Shown: piece after piece, positions 41,465 to 53,738 of the stretch
Layout of the letters: each line of letters begins with the position of its first letter
Position numbering within the stretch: the stretch's first letter is position 1
Assembly (NCBI GenBank): GCA_963674475.2
Contig: CAXXFQ010000009.1
Location: 310,001-374,000, forward strand
Source: CAXXFQ01 sp963674475
Lineage (GTDB): Bacteria > Planctomycetota > Planctomycetia > Pirellulales > Thermoguttaceae
DNA: 64,000 nucleotides
Reading direction: 5' to 3'
The notes under the pieces: generated by a model
Told to the model about the DNA's origin: nothing
The model's input: only the letters and a program-made list of their open reading frames with translations
Database searches by the model: none
Position numbers and translations under genes: made by a program

Positions 41465-41887
41465 TTTTCAGCCGGTTGACCGACCTTTTTCAAAAAAGTC
41501 AAAACCAAAGAGGGTGATTCGCAAAGAGTCGCTCTCTTTTTTCTTTTCCGGCAACTTTCATCCAAGGCTGCCCCCCCGCTGAAAGCGAAGTTGTCTTGGG
41601 TAAAATGCGTTCGAAACACCCCTCTATGGAATTTCACTCCTCGACGAAAGTGGCCCGTCTTCGTTTGCATCGGCCAAAAACAGCCTCAAATCGGGGTTGT
41701 TTGTTGGTCGATGAGAGAAACGTGCCGAAAGATAGGAAAACCAACCAAGGGAGGCAAACCTTCAAAAATACCTTTTCGCAACTGTGAGATATCGCTCCCC
41801 CTTTTCCCTTGATTCGGTATACCGAACCGACTAAAATTCCCAGGCTGATTTCTCTGCGTGCTAACAAAAGCGACAAGGACGACAAAA
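41465..41887. other. Intergenic region after the giant surface protein
   Basis: About 420 bases. It holds an intrinsic terminator (41510-41542) and otherwise no gene or signal that I can support. Confidence 0.6.
41510..41542 (+). terminator. Intrinsic terminator of the giant protein gene
   Basis: GAGGGTGATTC (41510-41520) pairs over eleven positions, three of them G-T wobbles, with GAGTCGCTCTC (41526-41536) around a GCAAA loop. Six T residues follow. Confidence 0.75.
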
Positions 41888-42838
41888 ATGGAAAGGATGC
41901 CCTGGGTCTGGTACGCCTGGCCGGGACTGGCTCGGATCCGACGCGACGGGGACGCGTTGGGCCTGCTGACCGCCCTGGCGTTTGCGGTACTTTTGAACCT
42001 GGCGTTGACCACCGCGTTGATCTGGACCGAGGTCGAACCGTTTTCGGGCCCCGGGCGTATCTTTCTTTGGGCAGCCGTCGGAATTTACTGGAGCGCGGCT
42101 GCCGGGTACGACTCGATTCGGGTCCGCTATTACAACCGGCCCAAACGGGTCCAAGAGACCGAAGACCTGTACCAAAAAGGGCTGACGTTTTATCTACAGC
42201 GAAGCTGGTACGACGCCGAAGTCGTTTTGAAAAAACTCATCCGCCGCAACGCCAAGGATGTCGACGCGCGACTTTTGATGGTCAGCCTGTTACGTCGGAC
42301 CGACCGGCTCGACGAGGCGACCGAGATGCTCGACCGGCTCGCCTTGACCGACGGGGCCAAAAAATGGGAATTTGAGCTGGACCAGCAACGGCGTTTTTTG
42401 GCCGAGGCGATTCGAGAAAAACAAGAAAAAGAAAAACTTCCGATGAGAAACCCTTCCGATCATTTGGACAAAGCCGACACCGAAGAACCGGCCGAGACCC
42501 ACCCTGAAGAATTAGTTTTAACGGAAGTGAAACCGGCCAGATTCCTCCCTCTAAGTGAGGTGATTGCCACCCGAAATGGGGAGGGCATGTCAGGATTGGA
42601 TCAAGACCCCTATAATATAAAGGTTCAGGGAGACGGCCCTCGAGAAACGGGGCCCTTATCGACCGATCGGGGTGCCGAGCCGGTTCCGGACCATTCGTCT
42701 GGAACCTCGGCCGTTTCAGGCCCTTGCGGCCTTTTCGAATTCCGGCCTACGGAGAGTCTCGAAGAGGACGAATCGGCCGAATGCCAAACTGACCAGACCG
42801 ATCTCGAGTCCAAGGATGAAAAGAGGTCGGCCGCCTAA
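41888..42838 (+). CDS. Membrane protein with TPR-like segment, hypothetical
   Basis: A 316-residue protein with start at MERMPWVWYAWPG after an AAGGA ribosome site. Two membrane helices lie at about residues 24-45 (GLLTALAFAVLLNLALTTAL) and 55-75 (IFLWAAVGIYWSAAAG). From about 85 to 165 is a helical, TPR-like segment (ETEDLYQKGLTFYLQRSWYD, then AEVVLKKLIRRNAKDVDARL). The last 130 residues are acidic and low in complexity, so probably disordered. Function is unknown; tethering or recruitment at the membrane is plausible. Confidence 0.75.
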   Translation: MERMPWVWYAWPGLARIRRDGDALGLLTALAFAVLLNLALTTALIWTEVEPFSGPGRIFLWAAVGIYWSAAAGYDSIRVRYYNRPKRVQETEDLYQKGLTFYLQRSWYDAEVVLKKLIRRNAKDVDARLLMVSLLRRTDRLDEATEMLDRLALTDGAKKWEFELDQQRRFLAEAIREKQEKEKLPMRNPSDHLDKADTEEPAETHPEELVLTEVKPARFLPLSEVIATRNGEGMSGLDQDPYNIKVQGDGPRETGPLSTDRGAEPVPDHSSGTSAVSGPCGLFEFRPTESLEEDESAECQTDQTDLESKDEKRSAA

Positions 42839-43148
42839 GGAATGGGGCTTTTCGAAAAAAGAGGTCGGAAACCGGCTCAAATGGGCCACTCGAGCGGTCA
42901 ACTATGACCTATAATAAGGGAGACGGTTTATCCACCACGGTCATCGGTCATTTTTTTCACAACACGAGAAAGCCTTATTCGCCGTCCAAAAACCGGACGA
43001 GACGCGTCTTTCCTCGGGGGGGACGTGTTGAGGCGATGTGGCTGAAAAAATAGCGGATTTAAGCGTATATAAGAAGAGGTAACCATCAAGAGCAACAAGG
43101 TAACGACCGGTTCAAGGTCTTACTAAAACTTGCCCGACGGAGACTGGA
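42839..43148. other. Region upstream of clpC
   Basis: About 310 bases without a gene. TATAAT occurs at 42910-42915 and TATATA near 43066-43071 as possible -10 elements, without good -35 boxes. I see no CIRCE-type inverted repeat (TTAGCACTC-N9-GAGTGCTAA), so HrcA control of clpC is not indicated. Confidence 0.45.
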
Positions 43149-45722
<2,574 letters not shown>

Positions 45723-45746
45723 ACCGTTCCGTTTCTCAAAACGCTC

Positions 45747-45783
45747 AAAAGGGCTCTTGCCACGCGGCAGGGGCCCTTTTTTT
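45747..45783 (+). terminator. Intrinsic terminator of clpC
   Basis: GGGCTC plus TTGCC pair with GGCAG plus GGGCCC around an ACGC loop, followed by eight T residues, 25 bases after the clpC stop. Confidence 0.88.
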
Positions 45784-45894
45784 ATTGACTCTGGGGTCAA
45801 AGTAAAACGCTTCCCCTTTTAATGCATCCTTTTTTGGGGATATAATGTGGGCCGCTTTGCTCAACCGAGATAAATTCGAAGGGAGCCCTTTTTC

Positions 45895-46761
45895 GTGAGT
45901 CGACCACCCCAAAACGACCCAAATTCCATTCCGTCGGACGTGTCTTCCAAGAAGAGCCTTTACGTCCACGGCTATACCGCTGGCGAAAACGATCGCCTGA
46001 ACGATCAGGCTTCCACCCTATCCGAACTGTTTCATCACGATACCCGTTTTCCCGAAGGGTCGCGGGTGTTGGAGGCCGGCTGCGGGGTCGGAGCCCAAAC
46101 GGTCCTCCTGGCCGAAGCCAACCCGGGGACCCAATTCTTCTCGATCGACCTTTCTGCCGAATCGGTTGAAGAGGCTCGCCAAAGGGTCGACTCGGCCGGA
46201 TTGACCAACGTCACCTTTCAGCAGGCCGATATTTTTGCGCCCCCCTTTGAAAAAAACAGCTTCGATCATCTGTTTGTCTGTTTCGTCTTGGAGCATTTGC
46301 CCCAGCCGGTCGAAGCGCTGGCCAGTCTGATTGGCTTCCTCAAGCCGGGCGGCTCCATCACGATGATTGAAGGAGACCACGGTTCCACCTTTTTTCACCC
46401 GGAAAGTGAGGCGGCCCATCAGGCGATTTCCAGCCTGGTCGAACTCCAAGCCCTCTCGGGAGGAGACGCGAACATCGGCCGGAAACTGTATCCAATTCTC
46501 ACGCAGGCCGGCTTCGAGTCGGTCTCAGTCTCGCCCCGTTTTGTTTACGTCGACGACAGCCGCCCCAACTTGGTCGACGGGTTCACCAGAAAAACCTTTG
46601 CCGCGATGATCGAAGGGGTCCGGGAAAAAGTCCTTCAAAACCGCTTGCTTGAGGCAGAGATTTTCGACCAGGGCGTGGCTGATTTGTACCGGGCGGCTGA
46701 AGGCGGGGGCGTTTTTTGTTATACCTTTTTCAAGGCATGGGGGTTCAAACCCACGCCGTGA
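45895..46761 (+). CDS. Class I SAM-dependent methyltransferase
   Basis: A 288-residue methyltransferase with a GTG start after GGGAG. SAM motif I is VLEAGCGVGAQTVLLAEANP near residue 57. Motif II/III regions follow (FSIDLSAESVEEARQRV, TFQQADIFAPPFEKNSFDHL), then the family-typical VLEHLPQPVEALASLIGFLK near 140. It resembles UbiE-like small-molecule methyltransferases; the substrate cannot be named. TATAAT at 45840-45845 may be its promoter's -10. The nucleoside transporter gene follows after 93 bases. Confidence 0.87.
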   Translation: MSRPPQNDPNSIPSDVSSKKSLYVHGYTAGENDRLNDQASTLSELFHHDTRFPEGSRVLEAGCGVGAQTVLLAEANPGTQFFSIDLSAESVEEARQRVDSAGLTNVTFQQADIFAPPFEKNSFDHLFVCFVLEHLPQPVEALASLIGFLKPGGSITMIEGDHGSTFFHPESEAAHQAISSLVELQALSGGDANIGRKLYPILTQAGFESVSVSPRFVYVDDSRPNLVDGFTRKTFAAMIEGVREKVLQNRLLEAEIFDQGVADLYRAAEGGGVFCYTFFKAWGFKPTP

Positions 46762-46854
46762 GAGAAGGCCCCCTTCAGAACCACGGACTTCCCTTTCTCG
46801 CTTTGTCCCGGAAAAACCAACTTCGGCCTATCCCCTTTCTTTTCGTGGAAAAAT

Positions 46855-48057
46855 ATGGAACGCTATCTGAGTCTTTTGGGCCTTCTTGTCTTGCCGGGGA
46901 TCGCCTGGGTATTGTCGGAAAATCGGAAAAAAATCAATCACCGCCTGGTCATCAGTGGGATCGTTTTGCAGTTGCTGATGGGCGTCCTCTTTTTCGAAAC
47001 CGGTCCCGGCCTGGCCCTGTTTGAAGGGGCCCGATTCCTCTTCGGCGGGCTAATCCGTTGTTCGGACGAAGGGGCCCGATTCGTTTTCGGAAAAATCGAG
47101 GACCACCACTTCGCCTTCTCGGTCCTGCCTCCGATCATCTTTTATTCGGCGCTGACGGCCATTTTGTTTTACTGGGGCGTTTTGCAAAAGGTCATCCAGG
47201 GAATGGCCTGGTTGATGGCCCGGGTCATGCGAGCCTCGGGAAGCGAGTCGCTCTGTTCGGCGGCCAATATCTTTGTCGGCATGACGGTCGCCCCGCTGGT
47301 GATTCGCCCATACTTGGGTTCGATGACCCGGTCGGAGATCATGGCGATGATGACCGGCGGTATGGCGACCGCCGCGGGCGGAACCATGGCCGCTTACGTG
47401 GGAATGGGAATCGATGCGGGACATATTATGGTCGCCTCGCTGATGTCGGCCCCGGCCGCGTTGGTGATCGCGAAAATCATGGTCCCGGAAACCGAGCGTT
47501 CCGTCACGATGGACACGATCCGGATCAAGGTCGAACGGGTCGACGAAAACGTCCTGGACGCCGCCTGCCGGGGTGCGGCGGAAGGGCTGAAGCTGGTCCT
47601 GAACATCGCGGCAATGCTACTGGCCTTTATCGCGTTGATCCATCTGGTCAACTGGGCCCTTTCGCCTGAGTGGTTCTACGTCGACGGAACTCCTCTGACG
47701 CTAGAGCGGATCACCGGTTGGATTTTCGCCCCGTTGGCCTGGCTGATCGGCGTCCCCGCCCATGAGGCGACCACGGTCGGCCGCTTGTTGGGCGAGAAGA
47801 CCATCTTTAACGAGTTCATCGCCTACGCCCATCTGGTCGAGATGCAAGAGCAGCTCAGCCCCCGTTCCGTGGTAATCACCACCTACGCCCTGTGTGGGTT
47901 CGCCAACTTCGGCTCGATCGCCATCATGATCGGTGGCGTCGGCGGTCTGGTCCCGTCGCGTCGGGCCGATCTGGCCCGGTTTGGAATTCGCTCCCTTATC
48001 GGCGGGACCTTGGCCGCGCTGATGACCGCGTCGATCGCCGGGATCTTGTGGCGATAA
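46855..48057 (+). CDS. Concentrative nucleoside transporter (CNT/NupC family)
   Basis: A 400-residue polytopic membrane protein, the normal bacterial CNT length, importing nucleosides with Na+ or H+. Hydrophobic helices cover most of the sequence. Family signatures are YFSALTAILFY-like IIFYSALTAILFYWGVLQKV near residue 97, SGSESLCSAANIFVGMTVAP near 125, MTGGMATAAGGTMAAYVGMG near 163, and the C-terminal YALCGFANFGSIAIMIGGVG near 345. The ribosome site is weak. Together with the exported nucleoside-hydrolase-like protein at 27-28 kb it could allow nucleoside salvage, but the two genes are far apart. Confidence 0.92.
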   Translation: MERYLSLLGLLVLPGIAWVLSENRKKINHRLVISGIVLQLLMGVLFFETGPGLALFEGARFLFGGLIRCSDEGARFVFGKIEDHHFAFSVLPPIIFYSALTAILFYWGVLQKVIQGMAWLMARVMRASGSESLCSAANIFVGMTVAPLVIRPYLGSMTRSEIMAMMTGGMATAAGGTMAAYVGMGIDAGHIMVASLMSAPAALVIAKIMVPETERSVTMDTIRIKVERVDENVLDAACRGAAEGLKLVLNIAAMLLAFIALIHLVNWALSPEWFYVDGTPLTLERITGWIFAPLAWLIGVPAHEATTVGRLLGEKTIFNEFIAYAHLVEMQEQLSPRSVVITTYALCGFANFGSIAIMIGGVGGLVPSRRADLARFGIRSLIGGTLAALMTASIAGILWR

Positions 48058-48462
48058 AAAAAGAGGCTCCTTGCCTCCGTTCCTTAATCGTCATCTTCTA
48101 CCGCGCTAAGGCTGAATTTTTTGTCCCCTCTCCCTATCCGTCTTCCGGGCCTATTTCTCTTCTCGTCCAAAGGGGCTACGATAAAGCAAGAATGAGGAAG
48201 GGCCGGATTACCCAACTCGCCGTAATGAAAGTCTCTTTCTTCTTGTTTTTTTGGTTTTTTTCGTGCAATCCGTGCGACCTAACTTCAAATATGTAGTATA
48301 TTTAATTATCCGTTTTTCTCAAAGGAGATCACTCCCTTTTTTGGCGTGAGAGAAACGGATACCGATATCAGCAGGATCTCGGTTCGCGGACGCGACGCCA
48401 TGTGGGCAGACTGAATCGTGTCCTTCTTTTCAGTAAACTTTTGGTTATAAGGAGAAGTATCA
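48058..48462. other. Intergenic region between the CNT and DUF3467 genes
   Basis: About 405 bases with no gene I can support. A GAGGC/GCCTC hairpin lies just after the transporter stop but has no T tract. An AT-rich stretch near 48285-48310 may hold a promoter. Confidence 0.45.
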
Positions 48463-48888
48463 GTGGCAAAATCGGAAGACAAACCGGAACAAGGCGCTGA
48501 AGCGACCGCCCCCACGACTCCGGAAAGCGGCGCGGCTCCGGCTGCCGGACAACAACCGGCTCGGGCCCAGATCCAAATTGACGACAGCAGCGCGATGGCC
48601 AGTTACGCCAATTTCTGTCGCGTAACCGGGACGCCGGAAGAGTTGATTATCGATTTCGGACTCAACCCCCAACCGTTTGGGGTTCCTTCACAGCCGATTC
48701 CGATCAACCAACGGTTGATCACCAACTTTTATACCGCCAAACGGATGCTTCACGCCTTGAGCATGACCATCCAACGTCACGAAGCGACCTTCGGCGTCTT
48801 GGAAACGGACGTCCAGAAACGGGTCATGCCCGGCGTCGCCCAGCAAGCCCAACAGGCCCAGCGTCCGCCTCAAAACCCGGCGTCGTAA
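48463..48888 (+). CDS. DUF3467 domain-containing protein
   Basis: A 141-residue protein with a GTG start and a strong AAGGAGA ribosome site. An acidic, alanine/proline-rich N-terminus of about 40 residues precedes the conserved DUF3467 core (MASYANFCRVTGTPEELIID, then PINQRLITNFYTAKRMLHAL, then the TIQRHEATFGVLETDV end). The family is small and widespread, and its fold resembles a beta-rich DNA/RNA- or protein-binding module without established function. The C-terminus is glutamine-rich. A strong terminator follows, so it is monocistronic on the downstream side. Confidence 0.85.
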   Translation: MAKSEDKPEQGAEATAPTTPESGAAPAAGQQPARAQIQIDDSSAMASYANFCRVTGTPEELIIDFGLNPQPFGVPSQPIPINQRLITNFYTAKRMLHALSMTIQRHEATFGVLETDVQKRVMPGVAQQAQQAQRPPQNPAS

Positions 48889-48945
48889 AAAAATAAATGG
48901 ATCGGCCGCTTGTCTCAAGTCCGATCTAAAAAAACCGCTTTCTCA

Positions 48946-48980
48946 AGAGCGTTTACCGAGTGGGTAAACGCTCTTTTTTT
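48946..48980 (+). terminator. Intrinsic terminator of the DUF3467 gene
   Basis: AGAGCGTTTACC pairs perfectly with GGTAAACGCTCT around a GAGTG loop, followed by a run of seven T residues. Confidence 0.92.
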
Positions 48981-49075
48981 AGGCCGGATTTTCTTTTGCG
49001 CTTGCCGCCGACTTCAAGCAAGCTCCCCGGGTTCCCTTCTTCTCCCCTTCACCGGAAGCGGCCCCGGGGAAACGG

Positions 49076-49792
49076 CTAAGCCAAGCATTCGGTTGCCAAG
49101 CCGTGTTGAGTCGAAGACCAAGGACCGTCTAGCGCTGCATTGGCTTTGGTTTCAAGGTTCGTCGTCGGAAGCAAAAAAATCCACCAGGTAATTTTCTCTT
49201 TTCCATGATGAAAATGGGCCGGAGCGAAAAACAGGCGACCCGAGAAGGTGGACGAGCAATCCCAAAGAGTTTGAATCGAAACGGCCGCTTTCTCCCTCAC
49301 CAACAAGGGGACTGAAGGAACCAGTTCTTCTTGAATCAGATCGGACAAGGTGTTGAGGCATCCACAACTGAAAACATTGCCGATTTCCGTCAGCGCCGAT
49401 CGTTCCAGACTCGTAAATGGTTCCTCAAGATTCGTCTTGGTTCCCAGAAGGATTTGGGCCAGTTGTTTTCCGCTTTGGTCGTCGAAGAGAAAGGCGATCT
49501 TTCCGTAATCGCTCTTGCCGCGGACATGAAACCAGACGGTGTTGTTTTTTGTTTTATTTGGTTCGAGCTCGCCCAAAATGGTTTCCAGCGATACTTTCCG
49601 AAGCTTTTCACCGGACACCGTGACCCGGCCTTCGGTCCACCGGCCCATCGACTCCGACAACTGAATCATTGCCAAGTCGAGAAGTTCCTGTCTTTTTTTT
49701 AATCGCCCTTGCCGCATCAAATCCGCCATACTTTTTCTCTTTCCGTAAAACAGAGGGGCTCCGGCCATACGTTCTTCTTGACGCAAAGCCAT
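49076..49792 (-). CDS. cheC: CheC-like chemotaxis phosphatase
   Basis: A 238-residue protein, last gene of the minus-strand chemosensory operon. One clear CheC phosphatase motif is present: TSLERSALTEIGNVFSCGC near residues 127-145, followed by LNTLSDLIQEELVPSVP. The CheC/CheX/FliY family dephosphorylates CheY-P. The N-terminal 90 residues are not typical, and a second ExxN motif is not obvious, so it may be a one-site member. Starts at residues 9 and 22 are also possible, since no strong ribosome site precedes the first ATG. It starts 90 bases after cheA. Confidence 0.75.
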   Translation of the reverse strand: MALRQEERMAGAPLFYGKRKSMADLMRQGRLKKRQELLDLAMIQLSESMGRWTEGRVTVSGEKLRKVSLETILGELEPNKTKNNTVWFHVRGKSDYGKIAFLFDDQSGKQLAQILLGTKTNLEEPFTSLERSALTEIGNVFSCGCLNTLSDLIQEELVPSVPLLVREKAAVSIQTLWDCSSTFSGRLFFAPAHFHHGKEKITWWIFLLPTTNLETKANAALDGPWSSTQHGLATECLA

Positions 49793-49881
49793 ACTGCCAA
49801 TTTCCCCAACCCCCTGCCTTAAAACGCCCTACTCCCCCTTGAAAAACACCGGCCGGTCCCAAGGAACCATCTCGACCAATC

Positions 49882-52755
49882 TCAAACCGGTTCCAAAGCC
49901 GGGCGGGTTGTCGCCCTGCCGCCGGTTCGCTTGAACAGCCTGCCCATATCGAGAATCAAGGAAACGCGACCGTCTCCTAAAATGCTCGCCCCGGCGATAC
50001 CGGGAATATTTTGGTAATTTTCCGCCATCGATCGGATCACAACATCTTCTTTCCCGAGAACCCGATCAACGGCAAGCGCCAACTTGCATTGCGACTCCTT
50101 CAAAACGACCAAAATCGAGGGCTCAACTCCCTCGTCACGAGAAACCGAAACCGGATTCTCAAAAGCCTCGCTCATGGGGACGACCGAAACCACCTCATTG
50201 CGAATCTCGACCACCTCACGCTGGCGGACCGAGTAACGCTGCTGTTGATCCAGAGCAACGATCTCAACCACCGATTCCACGGGAAGGGCAAACGGTTCGC
50301 CACCGACCTCAACCAGAAGGCTCGGCATAATGGCCATCGTCAGCGGAAGCTTCACCGTTACGCGAGTCCCCTGCCCGGGACTGCTTTTCAACACGACGGT
50401 GCCGCCGAGTTCCTCGATTTTCGACTTGGCAATATCCATTCCCATGCCGCGTCCGGAAAGGTCGGAAACCTGCTCTGCGGTACTCAGACCGGGCTCACAA
50501 GCGAGTTGAAAGATTTGCGTGTCGGTCATTCGCTCGAGATCGGCCTCTTCGAGAAGCCCCTTCTCGAGTGCTTTTTGTGCAATTCGTTTCGGGTCGAGCC
50601 CGCGTCCATCGTCCCGGATTTCAAGGACAACCCGATTCCCCCGTTGAAACGCGTTGAGCGATATCGTTCCTTCTTGCGGCTTCCCGGCCTCAAGTCGCTC
50701 TTCGGGATTTCCTATGCCGTGATCGACCGCGTTGCGGATCATATGAATCAACGGGTCACTCAACTCGTCGACCATATGCTTGTCCAGTTCGGTCTTCTCT
50801 CCACTGATTTCGAGGCGAATGACTTTCCCGGTCGAATGGCTCAAATCGCGCACGACCCGTTTGAATCGATGAAACAGCGGTCCTACTGAAATCATCCGAG
50901 TATCCATAACCGTTTTCTGAATTTCGTCGCTGATTCGCCCGAGCGAGTGTACCGCCGTGTCCAAGGATTTGGCCGAATTTTGGGCGGCAAGCATTTGTTG
51001 GAACTCGTGCCGGACGGGCTCCATTTCTTTCTGAATTCGCAGGACCTGTCGACGAAGACGGCCGAGTTCTAATTGCGCGTGACGTTCGTCCGATTGGTCC
51101 TCGTTTTGAGAACCCGTTATTTGTTTCAAAACCACATCGACGTTCCCCAAAGCGGCCACCGCTCGCTTCGCTGAAGCCGACTTTTTCCATGAACGATTAA
51201 TCTGCGCGAAGTGGGCCTTATTGACGGCCAACTGTCCCGACAGATTCATGAGATGATCGAGCCGCCTAATATCGACGCGCAAGGTTTCGTTGGGCCGATC
51301 GGCTTTTTGTCCCGACTCGGACGGCCCTTCCGTGTTTCCGGTTTGAGACGGACCGACCGCGGAACCCAGGGCCTTTTTCTTTTCCTCCGCTTTCTCAAAA
51401 GGCTCGGCCTCGAGCCTCTTTTCCGTTACCTTTTGAAGCGGGTGGACATGTAACTCTCGAACGCCACCTATTTGAAGCTTCGCCCGAATCAAATCGCACG
51501 CATCCTCGGTCACCAGGCCAAAGCGAATCCATTCGACCGGAAGATCTTCTTCGAGCGTTTCAATGGCCGGATCGAAGGCGATCGGCTCGCCCATTTTCTT
51601 TAATTTTTCCCAAATGACCAACGCCTTCATCGACGAAAGTGCCAGGCCCGATTGCAAAGCAATAAAGCCAACGATGGTTTTCTCAGGCTTTTTCGTCCTC
51701 TCCAAAACGCACCGACGCCAATCTTCATCGTTTCCGACAAAACCGCCTTGCCGCGTCGTTGGGTCGTGCTTGGTCGAGGGAGAAGCGGAAGTCTCCTCGG
51801 GCCCGTCAGCCAACCAAGGAGCCGGTCGCGCGTTGATTAAATCGACGGCCGCCTGCAAAAAGTGGCCGGTTTGGACTTTTCCTTCACGAAGGCGATCAAG
51901 AAAGGTCCGCAACGCGTCGGAGGCGAGAAACAGACCGTCAGCCACCTCGGTCGAAAGCGGTCGACCTTGATCCACCAACTCTTGAAGTAAGTCCTCCATA
52001 AGGTGAGCCATTTTCGCCACCCGATGGAAACCGATCGACGCGGCGGACCCCTTGATCCGGTGCGCCTGAGCCATCATCTTGGTCAGCTCTCGAGAAGTCC
52101 CTCCCCCTTCAAGTTTCAAGAGGGCTTCGGAAATTTCATCCAACGCGAGATTCGCTTCATCGAGAAAAATCGACGTGTATTTTTCGGCAAATTGAAGATC
52201 GTCCTCGATCCCGTCAAACGGATCTTCCGACAAAACGGTTTCACGGGCCCCAAGCGAATTCGCGAAGGCCGGCTCTTGCTTTCCTTTCGATACGGGCGAT
52301 TCCGACCGTGTGATTTCAACCATTGCCGAAACAATGGATTCCGTGTCGGGCGGCTCTTTTTTGGGATTGCGAAGGTATTTGACCAGTTCCTCAAGTCCCT
52401 CGCAGGCTTGGAAAAGAAGGGTCATCTCCTTTTTCCCGAGTCCGCATCCTTCGCTCTTCGCCCCCTCGAGAACTCTTTTTATCAGATTGGAAAGCAAACG
52501 CATCGCTTCGAGTTCAAGCATCTCGGCGAGCCCGTTGAGATTTCGGACCACGTGGATTGCTTGGGCAAGCAAGGTATCGATTTTATCCCGTGATCGTTTT
52601 TTTTCAGAAAGAGCGGTTGCTTCCGCGAGTTCGCGCAGTTTCTCCAGGAGCAAATTTATCAACTGGCTCGATTCACTCAGGAAGACCTCGAGGAGGGATC
52701 CCTGCCATTCACCATGCGTTCGGATTGGACTCATCTTCCTTCTTGACTCCCCCAT
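49882..52755 (-). CDS. cheA: Chemotaxis-type histidine kinase CheA with two HPt regions
   Basis: A 957-residue CheA. ATG at 52755 (MGESRRKMSPIRTHG) has GGGGGAG seven bases upstream; the ATG at 52734 is the alternative, and a longer frame would overlap cheR. A first HPt-like helical domain holds H68 in AIHVVRNLNGLAEM, lacking the usual KGSA. A second HPt has the canonical AHRIKGSAASIGF with H232. The dimerisation and kinase core follow (HLMNLSGQLAVNKAHF, the N-box IHMIRNAVDHGIGNPEER, DDGRGLDP, GRGMGMDIAK), then a CheW-like C-terminal domain (GEPFALPVESVVEIV). Receptors couple to it through CheW, encoded at the head of the same operon. No CheY or CheB is seen in the window. Confidence 0.93.
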   Translation of the reverse strand: MGESRRKMSPIRTHGEWQGSLLEVFLSESSQLINLLLEKLRELAEATALSEKKRSRDKIDTLLAQAIHVVRNLNGLAEMLELEAMRLLSNLIKRVLEGAKSEGCGLGKKEMTLLFQACEGLEELVKYLRNPKKEPPDTESIVSAMVEITRSESPVSKGKQEPAFANSLGARETVLSEDPFDGIEDDLQFAEKYTSIFLDEANLALDEISEALLKLEGGGTSRELTKMMAQAHRIKGSAASIGFHRVAKMAHLMEDLLQELVDQGRPLSTEVADGLFLASDALRTFLDRLREGKVQTGHFLQAAVDLINARPAPWLADGPEETSASPSTKHDPTTRQGGFVGNDEDWRRCVLERTKKPEKTIVGFIALQSGLALSSMKALVIWEKLKKMGEPIAFDPAIETLEEDLPVEWIRFGLVTEDACDLIRAKLQIGGVRELHVHPLQKVTEKRLEAEPFEKAEEKKKALGSAVGPSQTGNTEGPSESGQKADRPNETLRVDIRRLDHLMNLSGQLAVNKAHFAQINRSWKKSASAKRAVAALGNVDVVLKQITGSQNEDQSDERHAQLELGRLRRQVLRIQKEMEPVRHEFQQMLAAQNSAKSLDTAVHSLGRISDEIQKTVMDTRMISVGPLFHRFKRVVRDLSHSTGKVIRLEISGEKTELDKHMVDELSDPLIHMIRNAVDHGIGNPEERLEAGKPQEGTISLNAFQRGNRVVLEIRDDGRGLDPKRIAQKALEKGLLEEADLERMTDTQIFQLACEPGLSTAEQVSDLSGRGMGMDIAKSKIEELGGTVVLKSSPGQGTRVTVKLPLTMAIMPSLLVEVGGEPFALPVESVVEIVALDQQQRYSVRQREVVEIRNEVVSVVPMSEAFENPVSVSRDEGVEPSILVVLKESQCKLALAVDRVLGKEDVVIRSMAENYQNIPGIAGASILGDGRVSLILDMGRLFKRTGGRATTRPALEPV

Positions 52756-52805
52756 CGCCGGACTCCCCCGGCACGGCTCTCCCTCTTTTGTTACACACGG
52801 CGATT

Positions 52806-53690
52806 TCATTTCCGCCGATATAACCAAGGCGATCTTTTTTCAAATCCCTTCAGCAAATCCCCCACTCCTTCCGCTGCTCCCGTCACTAAAAGAGCGCCGG
52901 GCCGCATCGCCTCTTCGAGATTCTTCGCCACTTTCTTTTTTGATTCCGTGTCGAAGTAAATCAAAACATTTTTGAGAAAAACCAAATCAAAACGTTTTTC
53001 CCCTCTTAGCGGCTTCAAAAGATTGTGCTGAGCAAAGCGGGTCATTTTCCGCAAGACCGGCTTGGCTCGCCATTGCGTTTCTTTCGAAATCTCTTCAAAG
53101 TACGGAAGAAAACCTTTCGACACCCGATGCATTGCCCTCTTTCCGAAAACCGCTTCGCGTGCAGCGCGAAGTGATCCCACGCCGATATCGGTTCCCAAAA
53201 GATCGAGGTTCCAACGGTCCCTGTCTTTGATCGTTCCCGCAATACAAGCGGCGATCGTAAACACTTCGTCTCCCGTACTACAGGCCGCCGACCAAACACG
53301 TAAAGAAGGATTTTCTTTCGTTTTTGTTGCCTGAATCCGCTCCGGCAAAAAAACCTTCGAAAACCATTCCCATTGGGACGTGTCGCGAAAGAGATACGTT
53401 TCGTGTGTCGTAATCTCTTGCAGAAAGGCGTTCCATTCCGGATCGCCCGCCGGGAGTCGTCGCAAGTGATGATAATAAGCGTCGAAGCTTTCTATTTTCG
53501 TTTCGCGAAGTCGGCGTCGCAGCCGATTGGAAAGCAACATCTTTTTCTGCGGGGAAACCCGAATGCCGGCCAAGTCGTAAATCAAAGATGCGAAACGGCC
53601 TAATTCCGTGTCCGAAACTTGAACGATCTCCGAAGCAGAAAATGGGGAAAGCTTGGGTTTCCCAGGTGGGCTTAATGTTAACTCAGACAT
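52806..53690 (-). CDS. cheR: Chemotaxis receptor methyltransferase CheR
   Basis: A 294-residue protein that methylates glutamates of chemoreceptors using SAM. It has the N-terminal helical domain (FASLIYDLAGIRVSPQKKML) and the catalytic domain with RVWSAACSTGDEVFTIAACI near residue 138, the LLGTDIGVGSLRAAREAVF segment, and FDLVFLKNVLIYFD near 245 (usual FDLIFCRNVLIYF). The start at 53690 is supported by neighbour spacing: cheW ends 48 bases before it. It lies between cheW and cheA in a four-gene operon. Confidence 0.93.
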   Translation of the reverse strand: MSELTLSPPGKPKLSPFSASEIVQVSDTELGRFASLIYDLAGIRVSPQKKMLLSNRLRRRLRETKIESFDAYYHHLRRLPAGDPEWNAFLQEITTHETYLFRDTSQWEWFSKVFLPERIQATKTKENPSLRVWSAACSTGDEVFTIAACIAGTIKDRDRWNLDLLGTDIGVGSLRAAREAVFGKRAMHRVSKGFLPYFEEISKETQWRAKPVLRKMTRFAQHNLLKPLRGEKRFDLVFLKNVLIYFDTESKKKVAKNLEEAMRPGALLVTGAAEGVGDLLKGFEKRSPWLYRRK

Positions 53691-53738
53691 TTTTCTTCCA
53701 ATGAAAATTTTCTCTCCGAGACGATCCGGCTTGAGGTT

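Noticed and set aside
42928..42936. TTATCCACC, one base from a DnaA box, upstream of clpC
   Set aside because: It is isolated, with no second box or AT-rich element, and lies over 13 kb from the better origin candidate.
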